A stretch of DNA of 64,000 bases from Trichosporon coremiiforme (lineage: Eukaryota > Basidiomycota > Tremellomycetes > Trichosporonales > Trichosporonaceae), in assembly GCA_039545355.1 (NCBI GenBank), contig BCJJ01000006.1:372001-436000 (forward strand). The letters run 5' to 3'. Numbering within the stretch: position 1 is the stretch's first letter; each line of letters begins with the position of its first letter. A program made the position numbers and the translations under genes. Below the pieces are notes generated by a model that did not search any database, was not told the DNA's origin, and worked only from the letters and a program-made list of their open reading frames with translations. Of the stretch, positions 1 through 12,134 are shown in pieces.

Positions 1-58
1 GGCGAGGCGAGACGAAGCAAAGGAAAGATGGATGCGTTTTGGGTGACGAACGGACCAA

Positions 59-1463
59 CTACAGCCCGTCAGTCAGCGTCGTGGGGTCCATGCCGTCCCA
101 GGAGATGTGGTAGACCTTGTCGAAGAGCGGGTACGCGCCGAGCCTGTTGCGCTCCTTGAGGAACATGTGGACGTCCTTCGCCGTGTGGATGCCCTGGAGT
201 TCTGGGCGTTAGTTTGTCCTACACGCCGGCGCATGAAGTTAGTGACTCACTCTGCCCGCCCAGCATCTCGCGCTCCAGCACGTCGAACGGCTTGCCCGTC
301 TTGACGAACGCCTCGGCGCACTTTCGGTTACGTCCTCCAAGACCTGGGATATGTCAGTCACACAATTTCGATTAGCCGAAGAAGTCCACTCACAGGACGT
401 AATGAGGTCCGCGACACCGGCAGACTCCTTCAGGAACGTCTCGGGCTTCACATCGTCGAAGAACTCCATGCAGAAGTGCGTCGTTTCGACGAGGCCGATG
501 CGCATGATGGCGGCTGGGAGTCAGCTGTGGATTCCTACTGATGTAGCTTACACTTTGTGTTGTCGCCGTAGCCGAGACCGTCACTGAGACCGGCAGCAAC
601 AGCAACGACGTTCTTGAGGGCGCCGCAGAGCGAGACACCTGTGACGTCGTCGATCAGCTGGACGCGGAACTTGGGGGTCTCTGCGCTCGTCAGCCAGGGC
701 GTCATGGCCCTAGACACTAAGGCTCCTAGTACTCACGGAAGACCTTCTGCCACATGATGCCGTCGGCCTTGTTACGGTATCCGATTGTGGTCTCGGAGAA
801 GCTCCCGAGTGCGACCTCGGAGGCAATGTTGGCGCCACTGAGCGCAGAACAGGGGATGCCGAGGCGCTTCTCAATGACGTCGGCAAAGATGTGGATGTCG
901 GCGCCCTTGACGTCGACGCCCTTGATGAGCGAGATGGCCTTGGCGTTCGGCGAGACGTGGCCCGAGATGTCGTCGAGGACCTTGTCGAGGACTGCGGGAT
1001 CAGCTGACTTGCCGATCCCGATGCTAGGGGGGGACTCACACTGGTGGGGCATGACGAAGATGATGGCGGTGGCGTCCTTGACCGTCTCGACAATGTCGGG
1101 GACGGCGATGACATTGTAGCCCAAAGAGATGTCGGGGAGGTACTTGACGTTGACGTGCTTTTCGTTGATGATGTCGGTCAGCTTGCGGCCGTCGATCTGC
1201 GGAGTGTCAGCGACTCTCGGACCCAGCGGCACGGAAGCACGCTCCACTTAGCCGGCGGCAACGACTGGACTGACCTGCTCCTCGAAGACCCACATGGGGA
1301 CGCGCGAGTGGAACTCGTTCTCATGCTTGAGGACGTTGATGCCTGCGATCTTGGCGATGGCCGAGCCCCTGTGATGGCGTCAGCTGGGATGTATATTTAG
1401 TAACTGCCAGACTTACCAGTTGCCGGAGCCCAGGATGGCGACCTGCTCTTTCTGCGGAGCCAT
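59..1463 (-). CDS. GPD1: Glycerol-3-phosphate dehydrogenase (NAD+), cytosolic
   Basis: Reduces dihydroxyacetone phosphate to glycerol-3-phosphate, supplying glycerol for osmotic adjustment and the backbone for lipids. The spliced product is 345 residues, normal for the family. The N-terminus carries the GSGNWGSAIAK dinucleotide-binding loop. It is followed by the catalytic-domain segments [16 protein letters not shown] and [13 protein letters not shown], and by GLGYGDNTK, which contains the substrate-binding region. Eight exons are joined by seven introns of 38 to 78 nt, at 202-250, 344-393, 514-551, 681-736, 992-1039, 1197-1274 and 1369-1416. All are GT-AG, most with a CTGAC branch site. The first intron splits the Trp codon of GSGNW, so the short first exon is essential. 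No peroxisomal or mitochondrial extension is seen, which favours a cytosolic enzyme. The identification is firm; splice edges could shift by a base or two. Confidence 0.96.
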
Positions 1464-1587
1464 AGTTGTGTGGAGGAGACGGGAGAAAGGAGGGGAGACG
1501 GTGGGGCGGGGCTTGGGGAAGAGTGCCCTAGTGAAGGATCTGAATAGGAGAGGAATGGTTGGGAGGTAAGATGGGGATGGCGTCGAG

Positions 1588-1593
1588 ATATAA
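1588..1593 (-). promoter_or_regulatory. TATA-like element of the GPD1 gene
   Basis: TTATAT on the minus strand lies about 125 nt before the GPD1 start codon. The leader between them is strongly purine-rich on the plus strand (pyrimidine-rich in the transcript), as is common for highly expressed fungal genes. Function is inferred from position only. Confidence 0.35.
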
Positions 1594-1599
1594 GAGAGA

Positions 1600-3062
1600 T
1601 GGGTGATTGGGGGAGGTGAGTGTGAGCAGTGAGCGAGGAAGGCGACGAGAAGAAGGAAAGTCAAGTTGAGACAGGTACGGCGGTGGCGGCAGCGGCTGCG
1701 GCGGCTACAGAAAGGAAGGGAAGGGCACGAACCCGATGGATCGCGATGATACAAGTCGGGCGATCAATAAGGAATCTGGATCTGTGCGGGAGCGAGTGAC
1801 CGATAAATGGATGAGCCGATTCTTAATCGGCAACGACCCACCGCTTAGGTTTGGACCCTGGGTCATTCCGCTTGCCAGGCCTCATGGCCACCTCATGGCC
1901 ATGGAACCTCGGCCAGACTTTTTTTGTGTCTCCCGTACCCGGCAATAGCAGTCCAATCCGATGCTCTCAGTGTGCAGTCATCGCACAGCTCACACAGCTC
2001 GTGTCCACCGCGCGGCCAGTTGCTCGGGCTCTAGCTTCAGCTACCGGCTATCACTGACCATCGCCCGCTTACACCTCCTTAGCTCAAGGCGCCCGCGCAT
2101 CCGTAGTGCATGATCCGTATACTATCCGTACCCTCTTCACTCCGCAGCTCCGGTTCGTCCGTAGACCAAAGGGTGACATGACCGGGCTTGTCATGCTTGT
2201 CACATGCACACTCCATGCTAGTCCTGCCCGCTGTTGCCGCCAGACCCCGTCCACATGGGCACGACGTTAGCCTCTGTGTGTTTATCTCGCCGCATGGCTC
2301 CGCAGCAACCACGCCACGCCATCGATAGTAGCACTTAGTGCCGGTGTCACCGCTAATCAGTGACATCGGATTTCGCACCGACCCTGCATCTAGCCCATCT
2401 GCACACGGACGTCCGTTGAATCCGTTGCACCGTCACACCATCGCACCGTTGCATGCGCTGCACGCAGATCCGTCGCGATGCACCCCGGAACCACCGAGCT
2501 GCGACATCGCTGACACCCCGATCGCTCTGCGGCGCTCTTCCCCTCGTCCCCCGTTGGCCCCCCGTTGGCCCCCTGTGCGCCGACGCACGTCACACGCCGC
2601 ATGGAGCGAGGGCGCTAAGCACCCTCCATGCCGGCCATGCCCCCGTTGCTCCATAGCTGACGTTGCTTAGTCCCCGCCGCAGCCCCGCGTACCCCGTGGA
2701 CCCCGTGAACGTGAACCCCTGGTTGGCCCCTCATAATCCCTCATGCTCCGCAAACCGCGCACCACAACGGGCACAGCTTCGGACCGTCGGACCAGCATGC
2801 GTCAGACGAGCGTCAGATAGGCAGGTTCGGACCCCCGTCGCCGTGTCGCAGACGTCGTGTGCCATTCTCCCTCTGAGCACCCTCTTTCTTTCACTCCTAG
2901 CGCCTCGTGTGCATTCCTGACGTGCCAAGGTGCCACGGATGCATCAACGGAACCCCAGAACTAAGGAAGCAAGCGGTCAGGTCAACTCAGGCGAGCGCCG
3001 TAGGCCGCAGCTCAAACTCCTTCTCCTGTTCTCCTTGTTGTGACCTTCTATCTCAGCGGTTA
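1600..3062. other. Intergenic: GPD1 upstream region
   Basis: About 1.5 kb between the start of GPD1 and the end of the NudC-domain gene. Open frames here are short, overlap each other and lack splice or motif support. I see no gene. It presumably holds the osmotic-response control region of GPD1, but I cannot name a specific operator. Confidence 0.5.
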
Positions 3063-5046
3063 CTACAGATCCAGATCGAGAACGACGAGACTCTTCTCGC
3101 ACAGCGCAACGGCGATCCGTCTCTCGCCGACCGTGACTTCGCCTACGCCGAGCAAAGCGCCACGGTCTCCGCCACTGACACCCAGGACGCCTTGCCTTGC
3201 CGTGTCTTCCTCCGCCTTGGGCGGCCAGTACAGGTACGCGTTACCTTGACCTGTGCCGCTGCCCGCGTCAAAAGCCAGCACGAGGCTGGCCGCGTGCCCG
3301 TCCTGCTCGCGCGTCGCGTGACGGACGAGACGCAGGTCGCGCTTCGAGCTCATCACGAAGGCGAGTGCTGGGTTCGTACCCAGATGTTTCCATCCGTTCG
3401 GGGTGGGGCTGATGAGCAAGCCGTCGACGGCGTTGCGCACAATTATGCCCTGGCCCTGCGGCAGATCGGGTTCCGTTGTCAGGAGCGGGAGCGAGAGCAC
3501 GGCTGCCGGCTGCCGGGACCATGTCGCTTGACCTTCGATGATGGAGCCGAAGAGCACGTTCCGGCCCACACTCCCAGCAGACAGGTCAGAGAACGCGCCC
3601 TCCGTGCGTTCGGCAAAGTCGTCGTCCTCGTCAAAGTCGAGCTGCTCGCGCAATAGCGCAGGGATGGTCGGATTCGTGTCGGGAATTTCGTCGTCAGTCC
3701 GCGTCTGCACCGTGCCGAAGCTCTCCCTGATCGCGGCAAGAGTGGAGGGAGAAAACGTCTCGGGCACGTCGTCGTCGTCGCTGTCGTCCGGGATAAAGAC
3801 GGAGGGCCACCGCGTGTCGCCCGGCTGTTTCTCGAGCTCGAGCTGAAGCTTGCCCTCATCCGCCTCATAGGTCCAGGTGCTTGAGGCGACCTCGGACCAG
3901 AACGTGTGCGCCCCGGCGGAGAGGAAGGCGAACAGCGGCACTGAGAGGCTGGGCGCCTTCACCGATACAGAAACGGAGGACGGCGTGAAGTCGACAGTGA
4001 TCGCGTCCCGCGGCGTACCTGCCGGCAGTGGGATTGTGATCGTCACAGAGGTCTGGTCCTGCGTCCAGTGGAAGGGATACTGCTTCGTCTCCTCCGCGTC
4101 CACGTCCATCGTCTCCTCTGGCGGCGGGGTGTCGGCTGGCGTCTGCTCAGCGGTGGGCAGGTGCGCGCCAAGCCCTAGCTTCGCCTTCTTCTCCTTGTGC
4201 TCGCGTGCTGCCCGCTCCCCATCCGTCTCCTGCCTCGCCTCGGGCCGGGGTCCGAACGCCTCCTCTGAGAGAACGATCCAGCCGCCCTCGGCCCACGCAG
4301 TCCAGAGCGGCAGATCGCCGCCGGTCAGCTCCCAATCGGGCTTGAGCATCTCGCCCGCGTCGACGTCGTTCGTGTGCGATGGATCGAGCAAGACCTCGAG
4401 CAGGTCGAACGTCGCTGTGCGCGGGGCGTACTTGCTTCCACTTGACTCTTGGACAACCGCCCGAGTGAGCAGGAGGCGGACAGAAGAGCCGTCGGCGTGC
4501 GCCGCGTACAGCAGGCAGGGAGTGCCAAGGTCATAACGCGCGATGAACTTGCCAGCAAAGGGGGAGCCAGGAACAGAGACTTCGATAATGTAGATGGAGC
4601 CGCTGCCTGAGGAAACCGCCCATTGCCTGTCTGACAGCGCGAGTGCGCGAGGGTATTCGGCGTGCTCCTCAGTGCTCGAAACAGGCTGAGGAAGGCTCTC
4701 CAGCGTTGTGAAGGCCGGGTCCAGATCCCCCTACCGTCAGTTCTGGTCACGCCTGCCAACTCACGTCGAGCTCGAAGCCGACAACATTCCATTCCGTGTC
4801 AATATACACTCCCCGGCCACCACGAGTGTCGAGGTGGTCCCACGAGATGCGCGAGCGGACTTCCTTGAACCCGAGCTGCTGTTTGCCGTAGCCTACTCGA
4901 GACTGTGTTGCGCCTTCCCCCGGCAGGCGGTGGCCGCGAGCAGCTGAAGGATCAAGAGACTGCAGGCGATACGTCTCGAAGCGCGGGTTGAGCAGCCCGC
5001 GGTCGGGAGTGAACAGCTCTGCTGAGCGTGATTTCGATGCAGACAT
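3063..5046 (-). CDS. NudC domain-containing protein, NUDCD1-like (CS/p23 fold)
   Basis: A 649-residue protein with one CS (CHORD-SGT1/p23) domain at about residues 305-395, starting at YPFHWTQDQTSV and running through ITIPLPAG and the WTYEADEGKLQLEL strand. CS domains bind Hsp90 and clients. The NUDCD1 family joins this domain to flanking beta-propeller-like halves, which fits the long regions on either side here. One 34-nt intron at 4731-4764 joins exon 1 (from MSASKSRSAEL) to exon 2. An acidic Asp-rich stretch lies after the CS domain (around 3770-3785). The assignment to NUDCD1 rather than another CS protein rests on length and the central position of the domain. The role (Hsp90 co-chaperone, dynein or nuclear migration) is inferred from the family. 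Confidence 0.78.
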
Positions 5047-5307
5047 GTTGTTCCGTGTATGTAGAAGAGCGACGACACAAACAACGCCGCTGTCCCGGTG
5101 ACAAGACCGTCAGGTTTGCTTCCGCTCACCTTGTTCCCATGATCAGCGCCGCGATGCTTGCGGCAGTACCCGCTCTGGAAGCATTTGGAGATGACGGCAT
5201 CGACGGCACACACACGCGCAGCGCATTGCTACACAGAGGCATGGTTCATATCAATCAGCGGCACAAACGATCCCAAACCTTCTTCTATACTGTTACTGTT
5301 GATGCGA

Positions 5308-8130
5308 TCAAAGGTTGCGGAACATCTGCCACTCATCGTCGGACCCTTCGTCCGTGTCCGCCTGGACCTTGAGTGCAACGCTGCGCCCGTACGACTCGCG
5401 ACCGCCCTTCAGCGTCATGTCAAGCTTGACCCGGGGCGCCGGGAGTTTGACATAGTCGATGCGCTCGTTGCGCGTCTTCGACCGTGCAGACCTGGTGCGA
5501 AGGGCGGGGGACGGCGGACTCGCGTCGTCGCTGGATACTGAGAAGCGGCGCTTACGGCTAGAGGCTGGCTCGGGCGCAGGCAGAACGGCTGGTCCAGAGC
5601 TGCGCCTCTGCCGCCTACTGGGCGGCGGCGTGACCGCAGCCTCTTCGGCGGCCATATGCCGCGTACAGCGAATGGCGGGCCCGGGACTGGCTCTCTCGAC
5701 CGCAGATACCTTACGCTTGCGGGAAGGAGGGGGGCTCGCTTCGACTGTGACTTGGGACAGACGTGAGCGACGGACAGCAGAGGCCGGGGGCGTCTCGATA
5801 GCGCCATTGGAGCGACGCGAGCGGCGTGCTGGTGGAGGCGAGGGCGAGGCGGCGGCTTTACCGCGCGTCCGCAGAACGGGTAAGTGTGACGGGGAACGAT
5901 TGGGAGAAGCAGACGACAGCTCGGCAATCGCCTTCGACGTTCTCCTTGTGCCCCTATTGACGGGTGCTGGCAGCGGTGACGCTGACGCCGACGAGGCAGT
6001 AGTCTGCGAGCCGCGTGTCCGTCGTGTCAGAGCAGGTGGGGAAGAGGACGGCGGCCGGAACCCCTCGGAGTCGAAGGCGACGTTCGAGCGACGCGAGCAG
6101 TGAGGCGCAGGAGCGGGTGTTTCGTCCTCGGCCACGAGGGCGAGTCGGCGTCTCTTTTGGCATCTCCTTCAGAGACTGCTTGCGGCTGCGAGGCACCGAC
6201 CTAGTCGCAGGGGATGTCAGCGAACACGCAGGTGAAGGAATGACTACTTCGACAATCGACCGGCGACGCTTAATGCGCTTAACTGGTGCAGGAGCAGGCT
6301 CCCGGGAAGGCGAGACCGCAACGGGGTCCAGCATGTCGAGCACCTGCTCTGTCTCCTGAACCTCGATCGGGGCGCTCGACTCGGCCGGCTTTGACTTCGG
6401 CGGACGTCCGCGCTTCTTCGGCTGCGGTGCACCCATTGTAGCGGCCGCAGCAGCGGCCCCTCTTGCACCCTGCTCTGCTTCCGGTGCTGGCCCCGTTTCC
6501 GACAAGCGTGGCCGGCCCCGCGACCGCCCTGTGCCAGTCGCTTTCTTAATCGCAGGCGGAATATAGTCTTCCTCCTTGTCCGACGGTTCCTCGACGTCGT
6601 CTTCCTCCTCTTCCGGCTCCTCATGCTCTATCTCTTCCTCTCCCTCAGCTTCCGCCTGACCAGTCTCGGCTGTCTTCGCGGACTGTTCGGCGCGCAGAGA
6701 CTCGCGTTCAGCCTTGGTCTTGCACCCCTTCCTCTTCGGAGCCCGGGCGCGCTCGATTTGCTGGTACCAGATGGAGTCGGGGACGATGCGGTCCATGGGC
6801 GGCTGGCCGAGCACCTCGCGGCGCCATGTTTCGAGCTCGAAGAGAGCGGCGCTGTCGAGCGTGCGCAGATCCAGGCGCAACTCGCGGACGAAGCGCGCGG
6901 AACCACCTGGCGGTGGCGGGTGCGAGGGAGTGAACGGGGAGGGTGAGCGGGAGGCGTCGGTGATAGCAACAGGTGCGGTGTCCTTGTCGGCAAGGACCTG
7001 GTTCAGCTCCTCGTCGCCATGAGCGTGCTGGTCGGCGGATATGGTGTTTGCAGAAGCGTCATGAGCGGTAGACGGCACGTCCTCTGTGCCCTGCGCTTGC
7101 GCCGTCGGCGCATCCCCAGGCTGCGCGGCTTCGGGCGCTGATCCAACAGGCCCAGCCGCAGAGGCTCCCTGCTGATTGTCGCCCTGGCTCTCAATAGTCT
7201 CTGTAGGAGCCAGCCGCTCCGTTGATCCTGCATTCTCGTTCACTGTCTCCGTCGTGGCCTCTGATGCCGCGGCTCAGTCGCCTCCGCGGACGGCTCGTTG
7301 GCGGCTGAAGCTTCCGACTCACTGGCCTTCTCGGCAGGCCCCGGCACCACTGGCGGTGGTAATCCGAACTGGAAGTGAACTGCCATCGGTTTAGTCGCAG
7401 GCGGTGGTAACGAAATAGGCATGCCTGCGCTCAACCTCTCCCTCCCCTGTCCGTCTTCCTTCTCCTTGTCCTGCTCCTTCTCCTTCTTTCCATCCATAGC
7501 GCCTTCAGTGGGCGGCTCAGATCCTCGGGCAGTGCGCATTTCGGCGTCCAAGGACACGGATGACGCGTTCTTCTCCGGGATGTGGGGCGCAGAATGGAAG
7601 GGTGTTCCGTTTCCTTTCGCGGGAGACGAGACGTCTGAGAACAGCTGCTCAGGTAAGGATAAGGCAGGTGAGTCCTCCCGCCCCTCTTGCTGAGTTCGGC
7701 GCGCTAGATCTTCCCCGTCCGCAATAGACAGTTGCATGTCGTGATCAATCTCCGGCTGTCCGTTCGGATCGATATCGATGTCTATGCCCTCCCTTCCTTC
7801 AACATCACCGGACGCGGCCGTGCCACTGAGCCCAGCCTCGGGCTGGTCGTCGACGATGATGGGGCCGCCGCGCTCCATGCTCCACCTCATGAGCGTGGAG
7901 TCATCCACGTCAGCCCCCTCCTTACCGGGGCTGGGCGGGAGGTCGCTGGAAGACACGATGCGAATGTCGACACGGTGATAGCTCTTAGGTGTACGGAAAC
8001 GGTCGAGGATGTCATTGAGCTTGTTCAGGTGCTCCTTCTCCGTGAGCCCGGCGAGGAACTCGGCCAGCGGCGCGAGCTGCACCGAACTCTGCACCTCGGA
8101 CCGCGGTATCACCACCGGGGCGGGGAGCAT
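5308..8130 (-). CDS. AT-hook-rich, low-complexity nuclear protein (function unknown)
   Basis: I do not recognise an orthologue. The product would exceed 850 residues. The N-terminal part (from MLPAPVVIPRSE) includes a predicted helical LAEFLAGLTEKEHLNKLNDILDRF segment. A middle segment around 6750-6900 (RFVRELRLDLRTLDSAALFE) also looks ordered. An acidic stretch follows near 6560-6660. AT-hook cores occur at about 6505-6525 (GRPRL), 6395-6415 (KKRGRPPK) and 6130-6145 (RPRGRGR). The C-terminal third is basic, Ser/Pro/Arg-rich and repetitive (SRRSN, TRRTR). An intron at 7261-7322 (GTGAGT to CAG, branch CTGA) restores one frame change. A second frame change is needed between about 5954 and 6135; a good acceptor with a CTGAC branch lies near 6000, but I could not pick a donor. 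AT-hooks bind the minor groove of AT-rich DNA, so a chromatin role is likely. Confidence 0.6.
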
Positions 8131-8598
8131 GATGCGGCTGTGGGTAGTCGATGGTGGACGGCGGGAGGAGGGCTGATGTCAACATTCACGCGCGTCAGGT
8201 CACGTTACTTGCATGCGAGATGATCGGACCGCTCCGGTGCGCTGGGTGGGAGGACGTCATAGGCTCGAAGGCTCCTTTGGTCATGTCTCAGCCAAAAATC
8301 CGTCTCTTCTGTTGGCTTGTGCGCTTCGTCGTCGACGTCAAGCTGGAGTCGTGAGTTACTTTGGGCCTGTGTTCGGGTCCTTCCTCCTCCTTTAGACACG
8401 CGTTGTTGTTTCCTTGTCACTTCTGTCGGCGTCCAGGTGCACCTTCACTGGCCAGCAGTATCGCACCCCACCTGTCTTGACATTTGGCGGGCCCCCGCCT
8501 TCGGAGGCCCAAGTTTACCCCATTTGTTTTCTGTACATTCTAACCACTTTTCGTTCTAAGCTATGATCCCTATATTCGATACATCCCAAGGGTGCTTC

Positions 8599-10063
8599 TT
8601 ACATACCCAGCATGGGCAAGACGACCTGCTGGGCATAGTTTCCCACGATGCCAAGCCACACGAGTGTACCGGCCACGAAGCCGTTGGCCTTGAACTTGGC
8701 CCAACAGTCGGCACGGGAGTCCAGGTTGACAGTGATGACCTGCCACGCGAGGTGGACCGCAGTTCCCAAGCAGGAGACGGCGTAGTAGATTGGCCCGGCG
8801 CCCATTGCGTGTCCGGCTATGGCGAGACAGGAAATGAACCCGGCGTACAAGCTGCCAACGATCGGCTTTGTCTTGTCACCCCATGCGAGGGCAGTAGACT
8901 TGACACCGGCCAGCACATCGTCCGTCTTGTCCTGAGAGTTAGTTCATACCACGTTCCGAAGCTTGGCCCTGTCCGCTGTTTGCTGTTTGCCCCCAGTTAC
9001 ACTCTGGGAACAGGTGAGGAGAGAGTGAAGGCAGACTCACCTGGTGCGCATAGATAGTGTCGTAGCCAACACACCACATAACGCTCCCGATATACAGCGG
9101 CGCAGCAACGCTCCAGTTCACAACCCCGGCAACGGCAGACCAGCCCAGGAGCGCACCCCAGTCGAAGCACAGCCCGAGCACGATCTGCGGATAGTACGTG
9201 TACCGCTTCATCAACGGATAGATGACAATGAGGGGCACGGAACAAGCCCCGAGCACGATCGAGTACCAGTTCAACTGGGTCAGGATTCCGAGACCGAGCG
9301 TCATCTGAGACGCGAGGAAGGCCAGAGCTTGCGTTTGCGTGATGTCGCCGGCTGCGATGGGGCGGGATTTGGTGCGTTCTGCTGTCAGTTTGGTACATTC
9401 ATTCAGCTCTGGGCAGCAGCTCCAGACACTTCCGCCATCCCGTTGCAAGGGATGGCAGGCAGAACGTCAGAGGAGGAGCTAAAGCTCTTTCGCAGTCTCC
9501 CTTCGCTCGACTGTCTACTTACCAACCATCTTATCCATTTTCACGTCCCACATATCATTCACGACGCAGCCTGCACCACGCATAATGACGGCTCCAACCC
9601 CAAAGAGAAGCATGTACCATGCTGGCGTGGTCGGCGGGGCGGCAATACTCGTCGACGCCATCGTGATAGCCCATGCGCCGGGCCAGTACAGCAGGATCGT
9701 GCCGATTGGCTTGTCGAGACGGAGAAGGCGCATGTAGGGCTGCATCTTCTTCGGGAACCGGTCGACCCAGGAGGGTGGGTCTGTTGGGGCATCGGGAGCT
9801 GCGCTCGCGGCAGCGGTCGGCTCAGACTTGGCAGAGGAGGAAGCGGGGATGGAGGAGGCAGTGGTGGGGACGTTTGGCGGCTGGACGGTCGAGTTCTGGC
9901 GGACTTGAGTCGGAACGACCTTGGGGGTTCGGGTTCGGTTACGCAGACCGCGCCGAGACCCCAGCGCAGAGCTCACACTCGGAATGACGCTCGGCGCCAG
10001 TCGCGGTCGCAGCAACAGGCAGAGGCCTGTGCGCGCACAGGACGAGCGCGCCAGAGTTGACAT
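8599..10063 (-). CDS. COQ2: 4-hydroxybenzoate polyprenyltransferase, mitochondrial
   Basis: Attaches the polyprenyl tail to 4-hydroxybenzoate in ubiquinone synthesis at the inner mitochondrial membrane. The 403-residue spliced product begins with an Arg/Ser-rich presequence ([13 protein letters not shown]) lacking acidic residues. It carries both Asp-rich motifs of the UbiA family: NDMWDVKMD in the first half and [13 protein letters not shown] in the second. Several hydrophobic helices follow, including [15 protein letters not shown] at the C-terminus. The introns at 8932-9040 and 9379-9522 fall directly inside or next to the two motifs, and both joins recreate them exactly ([12 protein letters not shown] and AHQDKTDD), which supports the model. 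It is transcribed away from the bZIP gene across a 609-nt gap. Confidence 0.96.
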
Positions 10064-10672
10064 GGGGTTTGGGCGACGTCAACTTTTGACTTTTGGCGCG
10101 ATGACTTATCGCAAGTGGTCAGCCGGAGGGAGAGGAGATCTCATCTTATCGCCTCGGAGGGATTTGGTCCCGCACTTGCGGGCAATGAGCGATGCCAACG
10201 CTTCCACTGACGACGCAGGAGACAGTCCGGTGAGACCTGAGAAGGCTGATTGCTGACGTTCAGGAGTGCGCGGTACATCGATGCGCTCAGCTTAGGTCGA
10301 GCTTTCGCTAGGGGCGTATGGAAAGCGATGGAGAAGGATGTCAATGGGGGCGCCGGGAACTAATCATCATAATAACGCTAAGACTGGTGCCAGCAACAGT
10401 TTTCATCATCCAAGCGCGCACCGACCCGAGGCGGACTGCGCGATAGCGCAGTGACCCGAGGGAAGACGGGCTTGTGAAGGAGAGGGTTGGAGGGGACGTT
10501 TACGTTGTACGAAGGGGTCGCGACGGTGGATGGTGAATGGGACCTTTTTTATGCCTGTATGGATGGATTTGGGTGCAACAGGACTTGTCCTCGCGAGAAC
10601 CTCATACGTAATCACTTCCCTCCACACTCTCTCTCCATCTTTCGAACGCGACGCAAGACCCAGCAACGCAAG
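10064..10672. promoter_or_regulatory. Shared divergent upstream region of COQ2 and the bZIP gene
   Basis: A 609-nt interval between two outward-facing start codons. Open frames inside it are short and unsupported, so it must contain both promoters. No clear TATA box was found. Confidence 0.5.
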
Positions 10673-11846
10673 ATGAACTCGCCGCACAACTCCCTCGCTA
10701 CCATCCTTGACATCCAGGGCGTCCAGCCCCCGGCCCCCCAGACGGGGGAGGAGGGTGATGGCGCGATTCTCATGAGCTGTGAGTGTTTATTGTTACAACG
10801 AGGGTGTCGATCCCGTCAGTGGACCTTGCTTCCTCGACATCCTCGACACCCTCGACATCCATGCAGCTAGGTACTCCGAAGCCTTGAGCTAACCGCAGAC
10901 CTGCGCGAGCACTACAACCCGGCCGATGAGCGTTATGACGAGCGCTACGCTCCCCTTCCTCCTAGCGCTCCCACTCCAGCTTCCCCGCCCGACACCTCCG
11001 TGCCGATCCCTTCCTCGCTCGCTGCCCTGGCAGCGCCAGCCCCGGATGCACCGTACCTGGCCCCTTTACCACCTATGGATGAGTTCCCCGGTGCTGCCGA
11101 GACGGTCGCGTTAGACCGCGGCGAGATGGGTGGCAAGCGCCGCAAGGCACCTCACGAGCGTGCGGGCTGGAAGGAGATTCTCGAGGAGGAAGAGCGCGCC
11201 AAGGTTGAGGCCGCGCAGCAGGCGTCGCAGCAGGTCCAACAGCAGCAGAACGAAGAGGCGCAGAAGGAGGAGGAATACGGTTCTAAGATGAAGCGCGCTA
11301 AACTTAGGTGAGTAGACTGGAGGCTTCCAACGTGCGATTGTGAGCTGACACTAGCAGCAAGGAGAGCCGTGCGGAGCAGAACTGCAAGGCGCAGCAAGTG
11401 TTCCGCCGCAAGCGCGAGGAGAAGATGAAGCAGCTCGAGATTGACACAATGGCGCTCGCCGGCACGCGCGCGCGCCTGCAGGCTGCAGAGGAGCGCATCC
11501 TGTCACTTGCCTTAGTGAGTAACATGGCCTGTGTGCGGTTGGTGTCTACCCTGCCAGTTCCGCACACAGCTGCTGGTGCCTGCATGTCTTTAGCTGATCT
11601 CAGAACCTCGAGGCGAAGACGATCGAGGCGGCCGCCCTGCGCGAGGCGCTCTCGACGGCCGCTACTCGCGGGCAGCTTTCGCTCGTTCGCCCCGACGGCG
11701 GACTTGTCATTGCACCAGCCGAGTGGGACGACCGCGACCGCGATGCACCCGCTGAGCGTGTCACCGTCGCATGCGACCTGCTCGCCAAGGCTAGCCGAGA
11801 GCTGGCCAAGGCAAACCGCGAGAGGCGCGAGCAGGGCCGTCAGTGA
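10673..11846 (+). CDS. Yap/Pap1-type bZIP transcription factor, short form
   Basis: A 304-residue DNA-binding protein. The basic region reads QNCKAQQVFRRKREEK. It keeps the N-x2-A-Q-x2-F-R signature that separates fungal AP-1 (Yap/Pap1) factors from other bZIPs. The zipper follows in register: Leu/Ile recur every seven residues from KQLE through the exon 3-4 junction to REAL, so the last splice is well supported. Introns are at 10779-10898, 11308-11357 and 11515-11603. The N-terminal half is Pro/Ala-rich, then Glu/Gln-rich. The Cys-rich domains that make Yap1/Pap1 redox sensors are not visible; only two or three cysteines exist, one of them in the basic region. It is therefore probably not a classic oxidative-stress sensor. 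The first intron holds three copies of a 9-bp CCTCGACAY repeat. Confidence 0.85.
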
Positions 11847-12134
11847 GCGAGGCCCCAGCGCTGAGCGACCTGCTCCATGGCCCCCCCCGCGCGTGGCCAT
11901 AAGCATCAGAAGTATAATCATTGTACCCAACGTTCGTACGTTCGTTTGTATAGCATGTAGAGCCAAGTTGTGCCTTTAGAGATGCACCAGTGTGTGATTT
12001 TGTGTAGGCTGCTTTGTTGTGCAGAGGACACGGAGATGCGAGCGTGCCCGTTGGTTGTTGGTGGAGGGCCGACCCCGGATAAGGTGGAGGGATGACATCG
12101 ACGCTGTCACCATCTCTCGATCACAGCAAGCACG

